This document shows, piece by piece, positions 46,567 to 59,300 of a DNA stretch of 64,000 nt. The stretch's first letter is position 1, and every line of letters begins with the position of its first letter. A program made the position numbers and the translations under genes. The notes under the pieces are model-generated. The model had not been told where the DNA came from and ran no database searches. It was given only the letters and a program-made list of their open reading frames with translations. Source of the stretch: Lingula anatina (Eukaryota; Brachiopoda; Lingulata; Lingulida; Lingulidae); contig NW_019773981.1 in NCBI RefSeq assembly GCF_001039355.2, positions 108,119 through 172,118 on the forward strand, written 5' to 3'.

Positions 46567-49500
46567 GTGGCCTGCTGAATGTTCAGGCCCCTCACCGGGC
46601 TGGAGAGCAAGTTTCTGTTACAATCCCGCTGTCGCTACCTATTGGTAACGCCAGTTTGACCCCATATTCAGCAAAAGAGAAAGTGAGCACAAGTCGCAAT
46701 TTGGGGAATAAAACTGCCGGTGTACTAACCCCCATCCAAACTGGAGAACAAGTTACTGTTACACCGTCCGTGTCGCCACCTGTTGGCAACGCCAGTTTGG
46801 TCCCATCTTCAGTAAAAGAGAAAGTGAACGCAAGTCGCAATTTGGGGAATAAGACTTCCAATGTTCCAACCCCCCTCCAAGCTGGAGAGCAAGTTACTGC
46901 TACATCGTCAGTGTCGCCACCTATTGGCAACGCCAGTTTGGTCCCATCTTCAGTAAAAGAGAAAGTGAACGCAAGTCGCAATTTGGGGAATAAGACTTCC
47001 AATGTTCCAACCCCCCTCCAAGCTGGAGAGCAAGTTACTGCTACATCGTCAGTGTCGCCACCTATTGGCAACGCCAGTTTGGTCCCATCTTCAGTAAAAG
47101 AGAAAGTGAACGCAAGTCGCAATTTGGGGAATAAGACTTCCAATGTTCCAACCCCCCTCCAAGCTGGAGAGCAAGTTACTGCTACATCGTCAGTGTCGCC
47201 ACCTATTGGCAACGCCAGTTTGGTCCCATCTTCAGTAAAAGAGAAAGTGAACGCAAGTCGCAATTTGGGGAATAAGACTTCCAATGTTCCAACCCCCCTC
47301 CAAGCTGGAGAGCAAGTTACTGCTACATCGTCAGTGTCGCCACCTATTGGCAACGCCAGTTTGGTCCCATCTTCAGTAAAAGAGAAAGTGAACGCAAGTC
47401 GCAATTTGGGGAATAAGACTTCCAATGTTCTAACCCCCCTCCAAGCTGGAGAGCAAGTTACTGCTACATCGTCAGTGTCGCCACCTATTGGCAACGCCAG
47501 TTTGGTCCCATCTTCAGTAAAAGAGAAAGTGAACGCAAGTCGCAATTTGGGGAATAAGATGCAACTCCTAAATTCAACTAAGGGGGAAATCACACATTTC
47601 GAAAATCAAGGTTCTCTTTTTGGTTTTACACGCCTTTTGCCAACCGTCATGCCAACAGTTAATGAATCAGTATCACCTGTATCAACATTCATGAAAGAGG
47701 ACTCGTTAACAACACCACATCAACATTTACTCCCCAATCAAAATACATCTTCAGACCTTCTCATGGTGTGGTCGCACTACATCGCAATCCCACAACCTTT
47801 AATGGATAAAATAGACACGTTTTTCAAGTTGAATCCGGAAAGAAATGTAGTATTTGTGTGTGGCAGTAGTAAATGCAGGGATCAAATAGACGAAAAGTTA
47901 CGTGAACACGCGAGAGTACTACGGTTACGGTTGCCTGCGTTGGCAAAGGGTACCCCTCTAGATAATTTTGTTTTTGAATCAGCAATTCTCAAATTGGTCA
48001 TGGGGCGTAGATTTCAAGTGCTTGTGCATGAAGTAAGCGTTTTGCTCGCACTGTGGACATTTGGTGGACTGTACATAGATATGCAATCAATAATGACGTC
48101 AAAGGTACCAGATGAATATTTCAAGGGTGAATGGGTGGGTAATGAAAGTATATTTTCGATATCCAGATTTGAGCGACGCTCTCAGGTCATCAAAAATGCC
48201 ATGGGTGTTATTCAGTCGGCTTACAGCGGTCACAATAGAAGCCAAATCTTTAAAATGGACATTGATTCAATTTTGTGGAGTTCTGAAGTTCTAAGCCAGT
48301 TAAAAAGTAGGAAAATTGAAGTGGGCCTTAGGGAAGCAGTATCAAACTTTTTGCGAGGTGACCATTATGGGGTATTAACCCATGACCATCGAGCAAAAGA
48401 TATCAGCGCCGGAGATGAGATTCAGACATTAGCAGCGCTACAATTTCTACCTTTTGTCGACCGATTTGTGGACCGTGACACATGGAACGTCACGTGCATA
48501 GAGACACCTGCACAGACGGACAATGTTGGCATATTTGCCAATGTGACAGAAAACAGTAGAAACAGAAAGCGTGATAACGAAACAATTACCATATTTCTAA
48601 ACGCAAGGTATAACGCCGCTGACCTAATATGGCCTCCAAATGATAATCTTAATCCTTTAATGTTATCGATGTCTTTTGGACCAAGTTCCTGGAAGAAGTT
48701 ATTTACTGAGCCAGGCAAATATTACCTGAAAGAACATGGCCCTGTAGGAGCTCGTGATGAGAGCACATTGAGAGTTTTGCGAGAAAAGAATATTTCTGTG
48801 TACATGTCGGCCTGTTTGACACTTTTGTTGCAAAATAGCAATCCAACTGTGAAACAAGAGAACGTCCTTGTCGTTGACGTTGATCAAAGAGCCTTAGAAT
48901 TAATTGTTCCATACGACATACGAAAAACAGCGATTACTGTTACCTATAACCTGTCAAATTCGATAAAATTTGATAGATTAGCACGCTATGAAACGGCACA
49001 CCGTTTAATGGAACAATATTCACGCGCAAAACTGGTGTTAACGTCACGCATCCATTTAGCACTTCCATGCGTTGCCATGGGTATTCCAGTGGTTTTTGTG
49101 GAAACGGCGGCCTTATCTGAAGGAGGTGGGAATCGATCAGAAGGTTTAACAGAACTTTTTCATACAGTAACTGTGGACAAAATGATGCAATCATACAAAG
49201 GGTTGGCAAACTTTAATTGGAACAAACCAGAAATGAATCCAAATCGTGTTTTAAATATGCGCTTCCGCGCAACCCTGTTGCAGGAGGTAAGAAAATTCCC
49301 AGCGTTGCGAGAAACGGCGATTACAATTGGGAGAATACCTTTGAATACCTTCAGTCAATCTAACCTCAATGAAAGCGCTGTGTTGACGTTCTTTCAGGTT
49401 TACACAACGGCTGAAGTGACGCCATGGAATCGACGTTCACTCGAGAGTATTTTTTTCCACCATCCCAATGCAAAAGTGCGCATTTTAAGCAATGCACTGT

Positions 49501-50240
49501 CACAAGAAAAGGTTTCTGCCTTCAGTGAAGCAGGCTTCCATGTACAGGTCAGAAACTATACTCTGAGAGGCTTACTAAAGCAAATACAAAATTTGGAACC
49601 TAGCACATTTACAAATCGCTCAGAGGTGTTTTTGAAAAGATTGCCAGTTATTTCAAAGGGATCGTTTTGGTTTAGCCACGAAACTGATTTGATAAGGATA
49701 GCATTGTTGTATTTATATGGTGGCGTTTACATGGACACTGACGTTATTTTAGTAAAAAGTTTACAGAATTTGTATAATGTAACTGCATGGGAAAACAGAG
49801 ACCAATCCACTTTAAATGGAGCTGTTCTCAAGTTTGATAAGCACAATCCTTTTCTCCGTGAGTGTATTAAAGAATTCTTAGATAACTATCAGCAGAATGT
49901 CTGGGGGGCGAATGGACCATTGCTCCTCACTCGCATGGCGAAAAAATATCCCTCGTGGACGTGCAATGTTAGCCGCGCCGAAGACGTACAAAAAGACAAG
50001 TCCTGCGTCGTGAGACGCTTATATCGGCAATCATTTTACCCGATGGAGTTTCATGAATTAAAAACGAAGTGTTTCATTAAAAACAGCACGCTTGACCTGC
50101 AGCGTGCGGTGCATTCGGAATCTTTTGCTGTGCATTTGTTTCATCAGATTTCAAAAAGTTATACGGAGACCACAAAGTATGGGACGCTGTGTCGGTACCT
50201 ACTTAACAATTTTTGTATTTTCTGCAGTGATTTAGTTTAA
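46567..50240 (+). CDS. Gene 2 exon 2: GT32-like / pyruvyl-transferase-like / GT32 glycosyltransferase with expanded stem
   Basis: Acceptor TTTCATTCTAG. Spliced to exon 1 (45610-45709) it gives 1257 residues in frame. Order: signal anchor (about 12-29), seven 47-aa stem repeats (38-366), and a GT32-like domain (about 431-638) whose DXD is D538-M-Q540. Then come a polysaccharide-pyruvyl-transferase-like domain (about 706-883; HGPVGARD, SACLTLLL, SRIHLALPC...IPVVFV) and a GT32/alpha-1,4-glycosyltransferase-like domain (about 976-1241) with DTD at 1090-1092 and GPLLLTR. The intact DTD suggests an active C-terminal nucleotide-sugar-dependent transferase in the Golgi lumen. Whether the middle domain transfers pyruvate is unknown. 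Closest relative in the window is gene 1 at 34077-36903. The three-domain order is unusual for an animal protein. Confidence 0.9.
46578..47564 (+). repeat. Seven tandem 141-bp (47-aa) coding repeats
   Basis: Units start at 46578, 46719, 46860, 47001, 47142, 47283 and 47424. The first two are diverged; units 3-7 are almost identical. The period is an exact multiple of three, so the frame is kept. Each unit encodes two N-A-S sequons and usually an N-K-T. Gene 1 has one unit and gene 3 only a remnant. Confidence 0.97.
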
Positions 50241-52821
50241 ATAGTTAGAATGCATGTATAAGACATTTAATGGAGGGTACTGATATAAACCGGTGGCACT
50301 ATTTAATAATTGTCACACTGACCACAGTAATGTTTTTATTATAATGGCAATAATTGTAAAGATTTCTTGCTTTTGAAAGCACAGTTTCGAATTTATGTGC
50401 AATATTTACTACTTAAACGTCTTGCCAGACCAAACTGGGGGTACGCTAAAAGTAAGACTGGACCAGTTGATCACTGTTCAAACATTGCGATACAAGGAAA
50501 AGTATATTTAAAATATACGAAAAAAATGAAGGTTTGTCCCTTTTTCTGCAATGTTTTTTTTAATGGAGAGCATTTCACGTCTTGGACCTTAATATGAATA
50601 TAAAAAGAATACGGGCGTCCTCATCTCAAACGGTTAAACCGTTTTGCTATTTTCCTCGGTGAAAATGCTCTGGAGACACTTCATAACACCAAGTTATAAA
50701 AACACACCACGTGCTTGCTCCATAATAGAATATTTTTGCGAGGACAATTCTTTTGAACTGGCAACGCCAATGAATGCAAAGCACTCTGGCTTTTATTACA
50801 GCCTCCCCCGAGACTCTTAAAAAGGAATTAAAGGCATATTTCAAGAAATATTTAAAAAGATTTTATAACCGAGATATGAATAAAATTGCTTTAACCAATT
50901 TTCTCATTTTCTTTATCTTGTATGCTACCTTGTTACGATTATTGAGCATATTTGAATTTCAAAACTATAAATTATTATTGTTTATATACACCTCAGCTTT
51001 TTAGAATGTATACTGCAAAGAATTTAACAAAGGAAGTAAATAATATACTCAAGTTTATTGCATAATAATAAAGGTGTATAATCTTCACCTCCAGTTATTT
51101 CTATGTATCATTTCAGTAATGTGTGTGAAATTCATGTGTTAAGTGCTGTATGACAGGAAAGTAATGGAAAAATTAATTCTAAACTCTGGAAAGACTGCCT
51201 GAAAAATTTATCCAACTGGTGTCATCTGACTCAAGGAGGTTAGTGCCCTTCTGCCCGCTGATGACACCAGTTAGACTGATCTTCGGGCTCAGTTGGTCCA
51301 GTCTGAACACAGGTTAACTAAAACATAACTTAACATATTTCAAAGATACTTAAAACTATATTCTACTTTTCATAAAAAAGTGCTGAATTCCAATAAATAT
51401 GTTAATATGACTAGCAGGGATACAACGGATATCAGTATGATAACCCAGTTTGCTTGGATAATTTAATAATATTTGAGGTGCAAATTGAGTGTCACTGTCA
51501 CCACGGGCACATTCAAAAGTAATATAATTTAAAATAAGTCAATCTGGAAGAGGATAATATCCCATGGAATCAGGCTTCTCTCTGATTAAGCTTATCCCTG
51601 AAAAAGTTGACACCCCACTTGTAATTTGCTAAGCAGATATATTATGACAGAGGGCCATACTTGGGGGGGGGGAGATTAAAATCCCTTCCAAAACAATTAG
51701 ATAATCTTGTATGACCATTAATATTCCACCCATAATTTCACATTTAGTTCACATTAAGAATGCACCCACATTCCCCATCACTTTCCCTATTTGTTAAAAT
51801 CAGTACATGATCAGTGCAAGCAATATCTCCAATAGTCAGCCTCATTATCATTATATCTGGACATCTAACAATGACTCATAAGACATCTTGCCAGAAATCC
51901 TTCATGACTTAATCAGCACATTAACCAAGTTAACTTTTTTACATTGCCTACTTTAATTTTACATGCATATAAATATATGAAAGCACCTAATGTATTAAAT
52001 TATCTCTTAACATTATGTCATTACATATAAGCTTTAATCACTATAATTTGGCACTATTATAAACAGTCAAATGTCTATAGAGGCTATAAGAGGTAATGTA
52101 TAAAATAAACTATATTTTGCCTTAGCAGCAACTATCTACATAAACATGATTGCGTTTAAGTACAATGACCTATAATGAACATTTTGGCCATGTTCTGATT
52201 GGTGTGTCCAATCATATTTCTGGTCCATTAAAAATTGTCCTAAAAGGATGCTCTACCATCAGGGCCTTGAAACAGAGAGAGAGACATCAGAAATAAAATA
52301 CATATGACAAAGATACATTCTACATGAAATGAAAGATGAGATAAGAACAAAGACTATTGCACAAACCCTATACTGGAAAAATTCATTGATGGGTCAGGGA
52401 CAAAAGTAAAATCAGATCAGAGAGGGTAAACAGAGAGAAATGGAGATTTGGAAGGCTTGATGTCTAGTTTCTGGGAGCCTGAAAGGTGCTGAGTATTTAT
52501 AAGAGAGCTAATGAGTTGGCAGTCTTCAAAAACATATGCATCATCATCATCAAAAATCACTTCAATTTTTTTTCATTTTTACTTAAGTGTCCATCATGAA
52601 ATCAGCAGCTGCCAACAAATAAGAATAGCCCTAGTGTATAAATGAATGTACCATTTTTGAAGATTCCTTTGCATATATTGGAAATTTATTGTCCCAATTT
52701 ATTGTGTGGGGGGAAAGGGAGAGATGGAGAATGGACAGGGCCCACTAATGATGTTGGTCCTTCAATATATATAATACTAAGTGGCTGCCAGGCACTATAG
52801 AGGGAGTGACAAGTACATAGC
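50241..52821. other. 3' flank of gene 2 and RSU1 3' region
   Basis: A possible AATAAA for gene 2 lies at 50879-50884. For RSU1 (minus strand) AATAAA complements (tttatt) occur at 52685-52690 and 52698-52703, about 120-135 nt after its stop. A 13-bp inverted pair (aactggtgtcatc / gatgacaccagtt) lies near 51209-51271. No other gene is seen. Confidence 0.5.
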
Positions 52822-55800
52822 TCAGTGGCGTTTGATTCGACTGATTTTCTTGCTCTTGTCATTGGTCTTTGGTGGAGGAGCTGCCCCAGCTGCTATGTGT
52901 CTACCATATAAACTGGAAATAGACAATAAATTAAAAAGTATACCTCAAAATCTTATACTCATGTTTGATTTAATAAAATACATGCATGCATGAAAACACG
53001 AGAGAAAGAGAGATCCATAATAATTCATCTAAACTGATTCATGTAAGAGTGTAACTCTTATGGTCTGACCCCCTAAAATAAAAAAAATAATAAATTTCAT
53101 TTAGCAATGAATGCCATTACCCCTCTCCCCACCCACCCAAAAAAAAAAAAGAAAAAAAAAAAAATAGCCATCTGCCTCTGCTTGCTGAGTAATACCAGCA
53201 ACATAGCAGTTGCACTACAAGATATGACTATACACATGCAGATGAACTTACATATCTGAAGACACTTCTTGCAATAGGCACTTATATAACACTGACTATC
53301 ACAACAAATGTCTTGAAATACATAAGTAGGACCTTGGCATCTTATAAACTGATGATCACCTCACTCTACAGCATAGTAAGAATAGCAGTGTCTTAAGAAA
53401 TCAAAGGATTTTTTTTCTTTTTGAAATATTACAACAAAAAAGCAGCAAGGCATCAAAGAAACTTTACAGAAAAATATACAGAAACGAGGATTAAACACTG
53501 ACTTAACATATTGTAAAGTATGAAACCATAACAAGTTAAAATATATTCACAAGTTGATTGTCCTAAACTCATTTAAATATATTACAATGCCCCATCTGTT
53601 GAAGTCAGAGAGGCAATACACAAAATGTTTGCTCTCCTTCCAACATCTCTCTCTCTCTCTCTCTCTCTATTTCTCACACACACACACACACACACACACA
53701 CTTACTATTTGTATGTGTCTGATCTGATATAATCAAACACATGTGATGTGCCCACTTGGAACTGATCTGCAATGGGAGGTACCCAAGGATTATTCTCTGC
53801 CTTGAACACTTGCTTCATACCAACTAAATCAAGGTTTCCTGGGGAAAATAATCAGGCAATCAATACATGGAATGCAATAAGATATTTTTTCTCCTGTGCA
53901 TGATATTAAATTTACAATCAATTTAATAGTGTAAAGTGGGGCATTGGTAATAGATTTAAAAATGACCTGGACTGGCCATTTTTCACAACATTTGACCTAG
54001 ATCAGCAGTAAAATGCTATCAAACTTTAGATTAAGCATTATGGCACACAATGGAAAGAATTAGAAGTGAATACACACACAAAAGGTCCAAAATACTAGTT
54101 TTGAGACAATATCTGAATGAATGAATGGAAAATGCCAGTTAGCAATGGGCTCAAACTATTGGAAAGGTGATCAATATTAATTTTAATGGAGTTAGCTTTA
54201 TCAATATGTCACTCTTTCACATTTGAAATTATTATAAATTTCAGCTCTGAAAATAACAACATTTTGTTTCTATATTCCACAATGTGTCAGCTCACCTAAT
54301 TCTGGGGGTAGAACGGTGAGTCTATTGCCCTGGATGTGGAGTTCCTTCAATCTGCTCAGTTCTCCCAGCTCCTTAGGAAGGGCAGTCAGGTCATTATCTC
54401 TCAGAGCAAGCTGAAAACACAGTACAGTTATTGTTCAAAAAACTTGAACAGAACTGATTATTTTAAAATATGTATCCATAGGTTTCATCTATGATTCCTT
54501 ATATTTGGATTGAAAATTGAAAAGGAGATATTTTTCTTTGCCTAGAATTTTTCTATCCTGAAAAAAAAAGTTTGGTCTCACCAAGTTGTTTGAAATTACT
54601 TTCTTTTTTTCAATCTGCTAAACATTACTATTCAAAAGCCAATATTTCATTTATCTAAATACTTAATTGAAAAATTAAGTCATGAAGGGTCCTTGCAAAT
54701 ATCATGTGTTCAGAAATGTTATTGAAAAGTCACTTACAATTTGCAGATTTTTTAACCGGCCAAATTCTGCTGGCAAAACTTCAAAATCATTATCACTCAA
54801 ATAGAGTACCCTTAGTGTCTCTGAAAAAAATACACCCAACTTCAAAATTAACAAAGAACAACCGTAAAAACAAGCTACAGCAAATGAGAGATGGCAATGA
54901 AATTTTCATTGTTCAGTGTGTTATTGAAATTATGACATATTGCTACAATTTTTTAGCTTAAAGATATTTGGTCTTACTAATGACAGTATCAAAATACATA
55001 CTTCCAAAATATAATTTCAACTTTCATCTTTAAGCAAGATCATTTCTCGGCACTGAGCTCTCTATTATCATTCCTACTGACAGTTTCTCACCCAAGCAGA
55101 AGAAGTTTGAAGGCAGGTTTTCTTCGTTCAAGTTGTTGTATGTCAGATCTAGGACTTCCAGCACTGGGAAGGCACCAAAGCCGCGGGGTAAGGTGCTCAG
55201 TCTGTTCATTCTGAAATCAGTTTTATTTGAGGAATATTACTATGAAATGATCCATTAACAATCTGTTCTATTTGTCTTTACAGCAGTGATATCGGACTTT
55301 TTAATAGGTTGTCTGGGACACTGCTTTAATCAAGATTTTTTGGTGGTTAAACGGCTTGAAAAATGTTCAATGTTCAGAGATCGCTGTATTGATTGGCAGA
55401 TTTGAAAAACAAAACTACTACATTGAAATACATATCAGAACAAAACTTTAATCAATGTACTATTAGTATACAAATAATGTCAAATACTTTTAACATCATC
55501 TTTGATTTTGTACAAAAAAGTGAATGCATTAATGTAGAATCTACTTACGCCAAGTTCAACAATTTAAGTTTTGGCAAGGAGCTGATAGAAGTTGGCAGTT
55601 CCTCAATATGATTGTTAAAGAAGTTGAGATTCTCAAGATTCACCAGCTCTGCTATACTGGGAGGTACAACTGTAACATAGTTTACACTTATTGTAAGCAA
55701 AGATAAGACGTGAACAAGAGGAAACAAATCATAAATTGAAATAAGGCTGCAAATAGTGCTTTTAAAATTATGACTTTTACAAATATTTTCAATTACTGTT

Positions 55801-56175
55801 ACTTAAAGAAAACTTTGTGATAAGGCTAAATAAATTTTTCTGAAACATTTTGTTTAATTACCCTGGAAATCTTACCTAGTATTTTGTTGTGGCTCAGAGT
55901 AAGTCTGGTCAGATGTTTCAAATTAACTGTGTATAATAAATGAATAATTAAATCAGTTATGTGTATATTTTTACTGTCACTAATGCAGATTACAACAAAA
56001 TGATTAAATGATTTGAAGAACAATTGGACTCCCTAGAAGTATTATCACACAAACCTGTTTGATGAAGCAGAAGAGTAATAAGTAGTTTTTACCTGTACAT
56101 CTACTAGTCAATTTGGGAACAAGCGGAAAGAAACGCGTATGTGTGCAACTCTGTGCATGCGTGTGTGTGTGGTGC

Positions 56176-56236
<61 letters not shown>

Positions 56237-56367
56237 TGAGAGAGAAAGAGAGAGCACTCACACAAACCAGGAACTTCTCCAAGATTTATAATTCCTCTTT
56301 CCACCAAATCTATTTCTGGGTCTTTTCGTTCATCGTTATCCTCTATCACTCTTTTCAGCTTCGACAT
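52822..56367 (-). CDS. RSU1: Ras suppressor protein 1, complete, eight coding exons
   Basis: CDS is the complement of 56262-56367, 55876-55926, 55549-55669, 55092-55210, 54738-54820, 54296-54410, 53706-53838 and 52822-52912. All junctions are GT-AG and phases agree; the total is 272 residues (human about 277). It starts MSKLKRVIEDNDERKDPEID and carries leucine-rich repeats such as LKHLTRLTLSHNKI, LVNLENLNFFNNHIEELP, LDLTYNNL, LYLSDNDFEVLP, LALRDNDLTALP and LKELHIQGNRLTVLPPEL. The family-typical C-terminal part follows (VFKAENNPWVPPIADQFQ, YIRSDTYKYLYGRH), ending in a Lys-rich tail. RSU1 binds PINCH in the ILK-PINCH-parvin focal-adhesion complex and restrains Ras-driven growth signalling. Identification is strong from conserved sequence; cellular role is from the known family. 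Confidence 0.96.
53646..53700. repeat. Compound (CT)n/(CA)n microsatellite in the last RSU1 intron
   Basis: CT run then CA run, five bases from the donor of the 53706-53838 exon. Confidence 0.9.
56158..56255. repeat. Compound (GT)n/(GA)n microsatellite at the RSU1 intron 1 donor
   Basis: On the minus strand the CT tract begins within about 10 nt of the intron 1 GTGAGT, followed by CA repeats. Confidence 0.95.
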
Positions 56368-56410
56368 TTTTGCAATTTTATTCCAAATTTGGTGTTTGTA
56401 GGAGTACGCC

Positions 56411-56425
56411 TTACACCGGAAGTGC
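56411..56425 (-). promoter_or_regulatory. ETS-type site in the RSU1 promoter region
   Basis: ACCGGAAGT at 56415-56423, about 50 bp upstream of the RSU1 ATG, is a consensus ETS/GABP site commonly found at starts of broadly expressed genes. No TATA box is seen nearby. Confidence 0.4.
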
Positions 56426-57662
56426 CTTGGAACGCCAATTTGAGGTACGGATATCCATTCGCCTTTTGAAAAATAGAACACAGGTAATGTCAAATTATGC
56501 TTTTTTATTTTACTCAACTTTCTACTAGATTTATGTAAAAGGTTTTCGCTTCTTTTGAGCTGTAATTAATAATATATCCAATTTTATTATAAAAATCCAG
56601 AGCTCTCCACTGCGGAATAATTTTATCCTTTAGAAAAGTAGTACAGCGCACCTAACACAATGATTCAGATTGGCTATCATCCACGATTTTCAATGAATAA
56701 AGAAAGAGGCCCCCTCCCACACCCCACACCCCTCGGGGGCTTCGCCCCCTCGTGTCTGCTTACTGCCCCCCCCCTGGCATTTTGCTCAGGCTACGGCCCT
56801 GTCAATAGGTATATTTCTGTTATCTGTGAGCACGAGGGTGTCTGTGAGAGCAATTTTTAATCTCCCGAGATGTGTGATCCGTATGCAGCTTTTCATTTTT
56901 CGAACTTCGTGAAACTAAATCATCATAGGCCTACTCGGTGATTCGATTTTAAACTTGCATTCAACGAGATTTGAATAAATTTCATTTGCTGTGAATTGTG
57001 AATTGATGATTTTTTTCTTCGTGAACAGTTATCCCTATCCCTCTCCCCTATAGGACCCTATAGATAGGCCAAAATGAAACGAAAGTAAAGAAAATGATAT
57101 AGGCCTATAACTAACACCCCATTTCCATAGATTTTTAGATCGATCTATCCCTGTGGGGAGTCTCACTAGATTACTGTCAGCTTGGCCGGCTTAAGCGTCT
57201 GTCCCGCCTACTAAAAGCTGTAAGGGGGTAATTAAATATGGTGTCCGCTCGGCTGACTGCCTGAACCCCCAGCCTGAACCCCCAGCCTAGGGAGTTAGGT
57301 CTAAAACTTAATCTTTAGATCGATCTAAATCTCTGGGAAAGCACCCTAAGATACAAAATCAACTAAAAACTCACATTTGATTATGCCATCAAAGTTCACA
57401 TTTGTAAAAAAAATAAATAAATAAATAAATAAAAAAAGACTGGTCAATTGAAAATAAAAATCAATCAGAACCCTCGAAATTAAAACAAGGAAGGGGAAAC
57501 GCACGGAGTCCAGTGGTAGGCCTTTTTACTGACACTGACAGCTCGGACTACCGTTTTAAACATTTCTATGTTCTGAAACTCCGCCACGTTGAACAAGAAA
57601 AAAAAAACTAATTATGTTTGACTCTCTTCTACATGTAGGAATAGCTTACTCGGTGCTTACCG

Positions 57663-57716
<54 letters not shown>
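57663..57716. repeat. (AAT)n microsatellite
   Basis: About 18 units. Confidence 0.95.
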
Positions 57717-57721
57717 GGCTT

Positions 57722-57960
57722 CAGTGGCGGATTTAGAGGGGGGTCCTGACCCTCCTTCGATTTCTTGATAATTAAAATTTTGACTATAGCTGGATCATAG
57801 TTCTAAACAGTACCAAATGGCACCGTTCGCCCTCCAAAGTAGGCCCTACCAAATTTTTTCAGGGTCCTTCGGCGGGTCCCTAACCCCTCGCCAAGTCGGG
57901 AGGGGAGGTTCGGCTTCGGATCCGCAGACCCCCATTCAAATAATTCTGGATCCGCCCCGG
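57722..57960 (-). mobile_element. Complete GGCGGATCCAGG-type MITE
   Basis: The left end is CAGTGGCGGATTTAGAGGGG; the complement of the right end is GGGGCGGATCCAGAATT. At about 240 bp it is the only full copy of the family in the window and lies inverted relative to the 21.2 kb and 63.4 kb copies. Confidence 0.65.
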
Positions 57961-58071
57961 CTAGGAACCCTGAGAGTATGGGGTCTTGAATGGGTTTTTA
58001 ATTAATTTGACCTACATTCAAGCATACTGCTGAAGGTCTGTTATCAAGTGCTGTCTGCTGCTTTCTCTGCC

Positions 58072-58103
58072 CTAAGATCTAATAAATCTTTATTAGATCT
58101 TAG
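58072..58103. repeat. 32-bp near-perfect palindrome
   Basis: CTAAGATCTAATAAA, 2-nt spacer, TTTATTAGATCTTAG. Confidence 0.9.
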
Positions 58104-58429
58104 CTCTGCCTTTCCCCTTCTTTCTTAACTCGAAGACCGCCTTCAGATTCACTCATCGTACTGGCTGGGTCGGTTCAACTCTGCGGGGGGGGGGGGGGTC
58201 CCAATAAAGTGTAATCAGTGGAATCAGCTTAATTGTCTGACACGCCACGAATCACCACACCCCCCCTCAGGGACAGTCACACCGGTAGTGATATTAATAG
58301 GGAAATCCGATTATTCAATACCACCACGTACTCTTACATACTCATACATTTACATTTGTACATTCTCTTACTTTAACGGTAACAGAAAAGTCTTAGAAGA
58401 CGGTATCTCCACTGCTCCTTAAGACATAT

Positions 58430-58500
58430 AAAACACCATATATATACGGGCTTGTGTTTGCTGTACAAACTTCAGTTTAAGATTGTTGATCGATCACACA
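58430..58500 (+). promoter_or_regulatory. Possible TATA promoter and short exon
   Basis: 'ccatatatatacggg' resembles a TATA box; about 50 nt later CACACA|GTAAGT looks like a splice donor. No coding exon downstream on the plus strand could be linked. Confidence 0.2.
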
Positions 58501-58599
58501 GTAAGTAATAAAATAAAAGATATCTTTTCATTGAAAGCAAATGTGTATCTTACATTATTAAAATTTTTACTTGAATTCGAAAGAAAAGAAACAATAAAC

Positions 58600-59300
58600 T
58601 TTAAATTTGATGAAAAAAAAATTTTTTAAGAGAAAAATATTACAACGCCTAACTTCAAAAAGAAAAAAAACATACTACATACCGTTAAACTTTGAAATAA
58701 GTATGCTATTTGTATTTTGAGAGCAAAATTACTACAACCTTTAACTTTTAAGCACTTCACAGTTCCATCAAAACCAATGGTGGTTCATTTGATCCAGAAA
58801 TGTTATTTTCAAAGTCGAAAAGAAAAAATACGTCAAGCGTAATTAAAAAGAAAAAATACTGCATCGGTTAACTTTAAAGGGAAAAATACTGCAAATTATA
58901 TAATCAAATTATATGCAAATGCAATGCAAATTATATAAAAGAGAAATATCGCTCAAGTATCCATCTCAGTATTTTAACAATTTATCGCGCCGCTCGGTTG
59001 TCAAGGTGTTACTGCTCGATCAACACAGGGTGACTCCCGCTCTCGCCACCAACACCTAACAATTATTGAACCGAGCAAACAATTTCTTCCTTTCTTCTTG
59101 TATATAGCAACTATAAATATACTTTTCATTTGTACACTGAAATCAATGGTGTTTTAGTCGTTCGCGAAAAAAAGCTGGCATTTTTAAAGTCGGAAAAATA
59201 CGTCAACGTTTAGTTTTTAAGAGAAAAACTATTGCAGTTACAGAGACGATAAGAACAAAAATTGTGATAGTTTTACTTAAAAGATAAAAAATAAACGCAG
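58600..59300. repeat. Degenerate A-rich repeats
   Basis: Loose repetition of 'aaagtcgaaaagaaaaaatacgtcaa', 'gaaaaatactgcaa' and 'cgttaactttaaaag' type words. No coding signal. Confidence 0.45.

Larger units (their letters stand above)
41050..50900 (+). repeat. Segmental duplication, unit 2 (carries glycosyltransferase gene 2)
   Basis: Counterpart of 28800-40350; see that entry for matched blocks. Homology begins near 41100 and ends after 'gattttataaccgagatatgaa' near 50880. Confidence 0.7.
56470..58430. other. Intergenic between RSU1 and gene 3, repeat-bearing
   Basis: Contains a GC-rich patch at about 56709-56805, a doubled 'cctgaacccccag' at about 57261-57292, an AAT microsatellite, one complete MITE copy and a near-perfect palindrome. 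No gene. Confidence 0.5.

Noticed and set aside
46578-47564. Regular repeats considered as a CRISPR-like array
   Set aside because: Direct head-to-tail 141-bp coding repeats without unique spacers, in a eukaryotic gene.
46592-47593. 333-codon open frame on the minus strand opposite the gene 2 stem repeats
   Set aside because: It is the antisense shadow of the 141-bp repeat: a stop-free antisense frame in one unit is automatically open in all copies. No splice or start context, and the plus strand is clearly coding.
56104-56517. 137-codon minus-strand frame around RSU1 exon 1
   Set aside because: Only 56262-56367 is coding; the rest is 5' flank upstream of the ATG and intronic CT/CA repeat after the donor.
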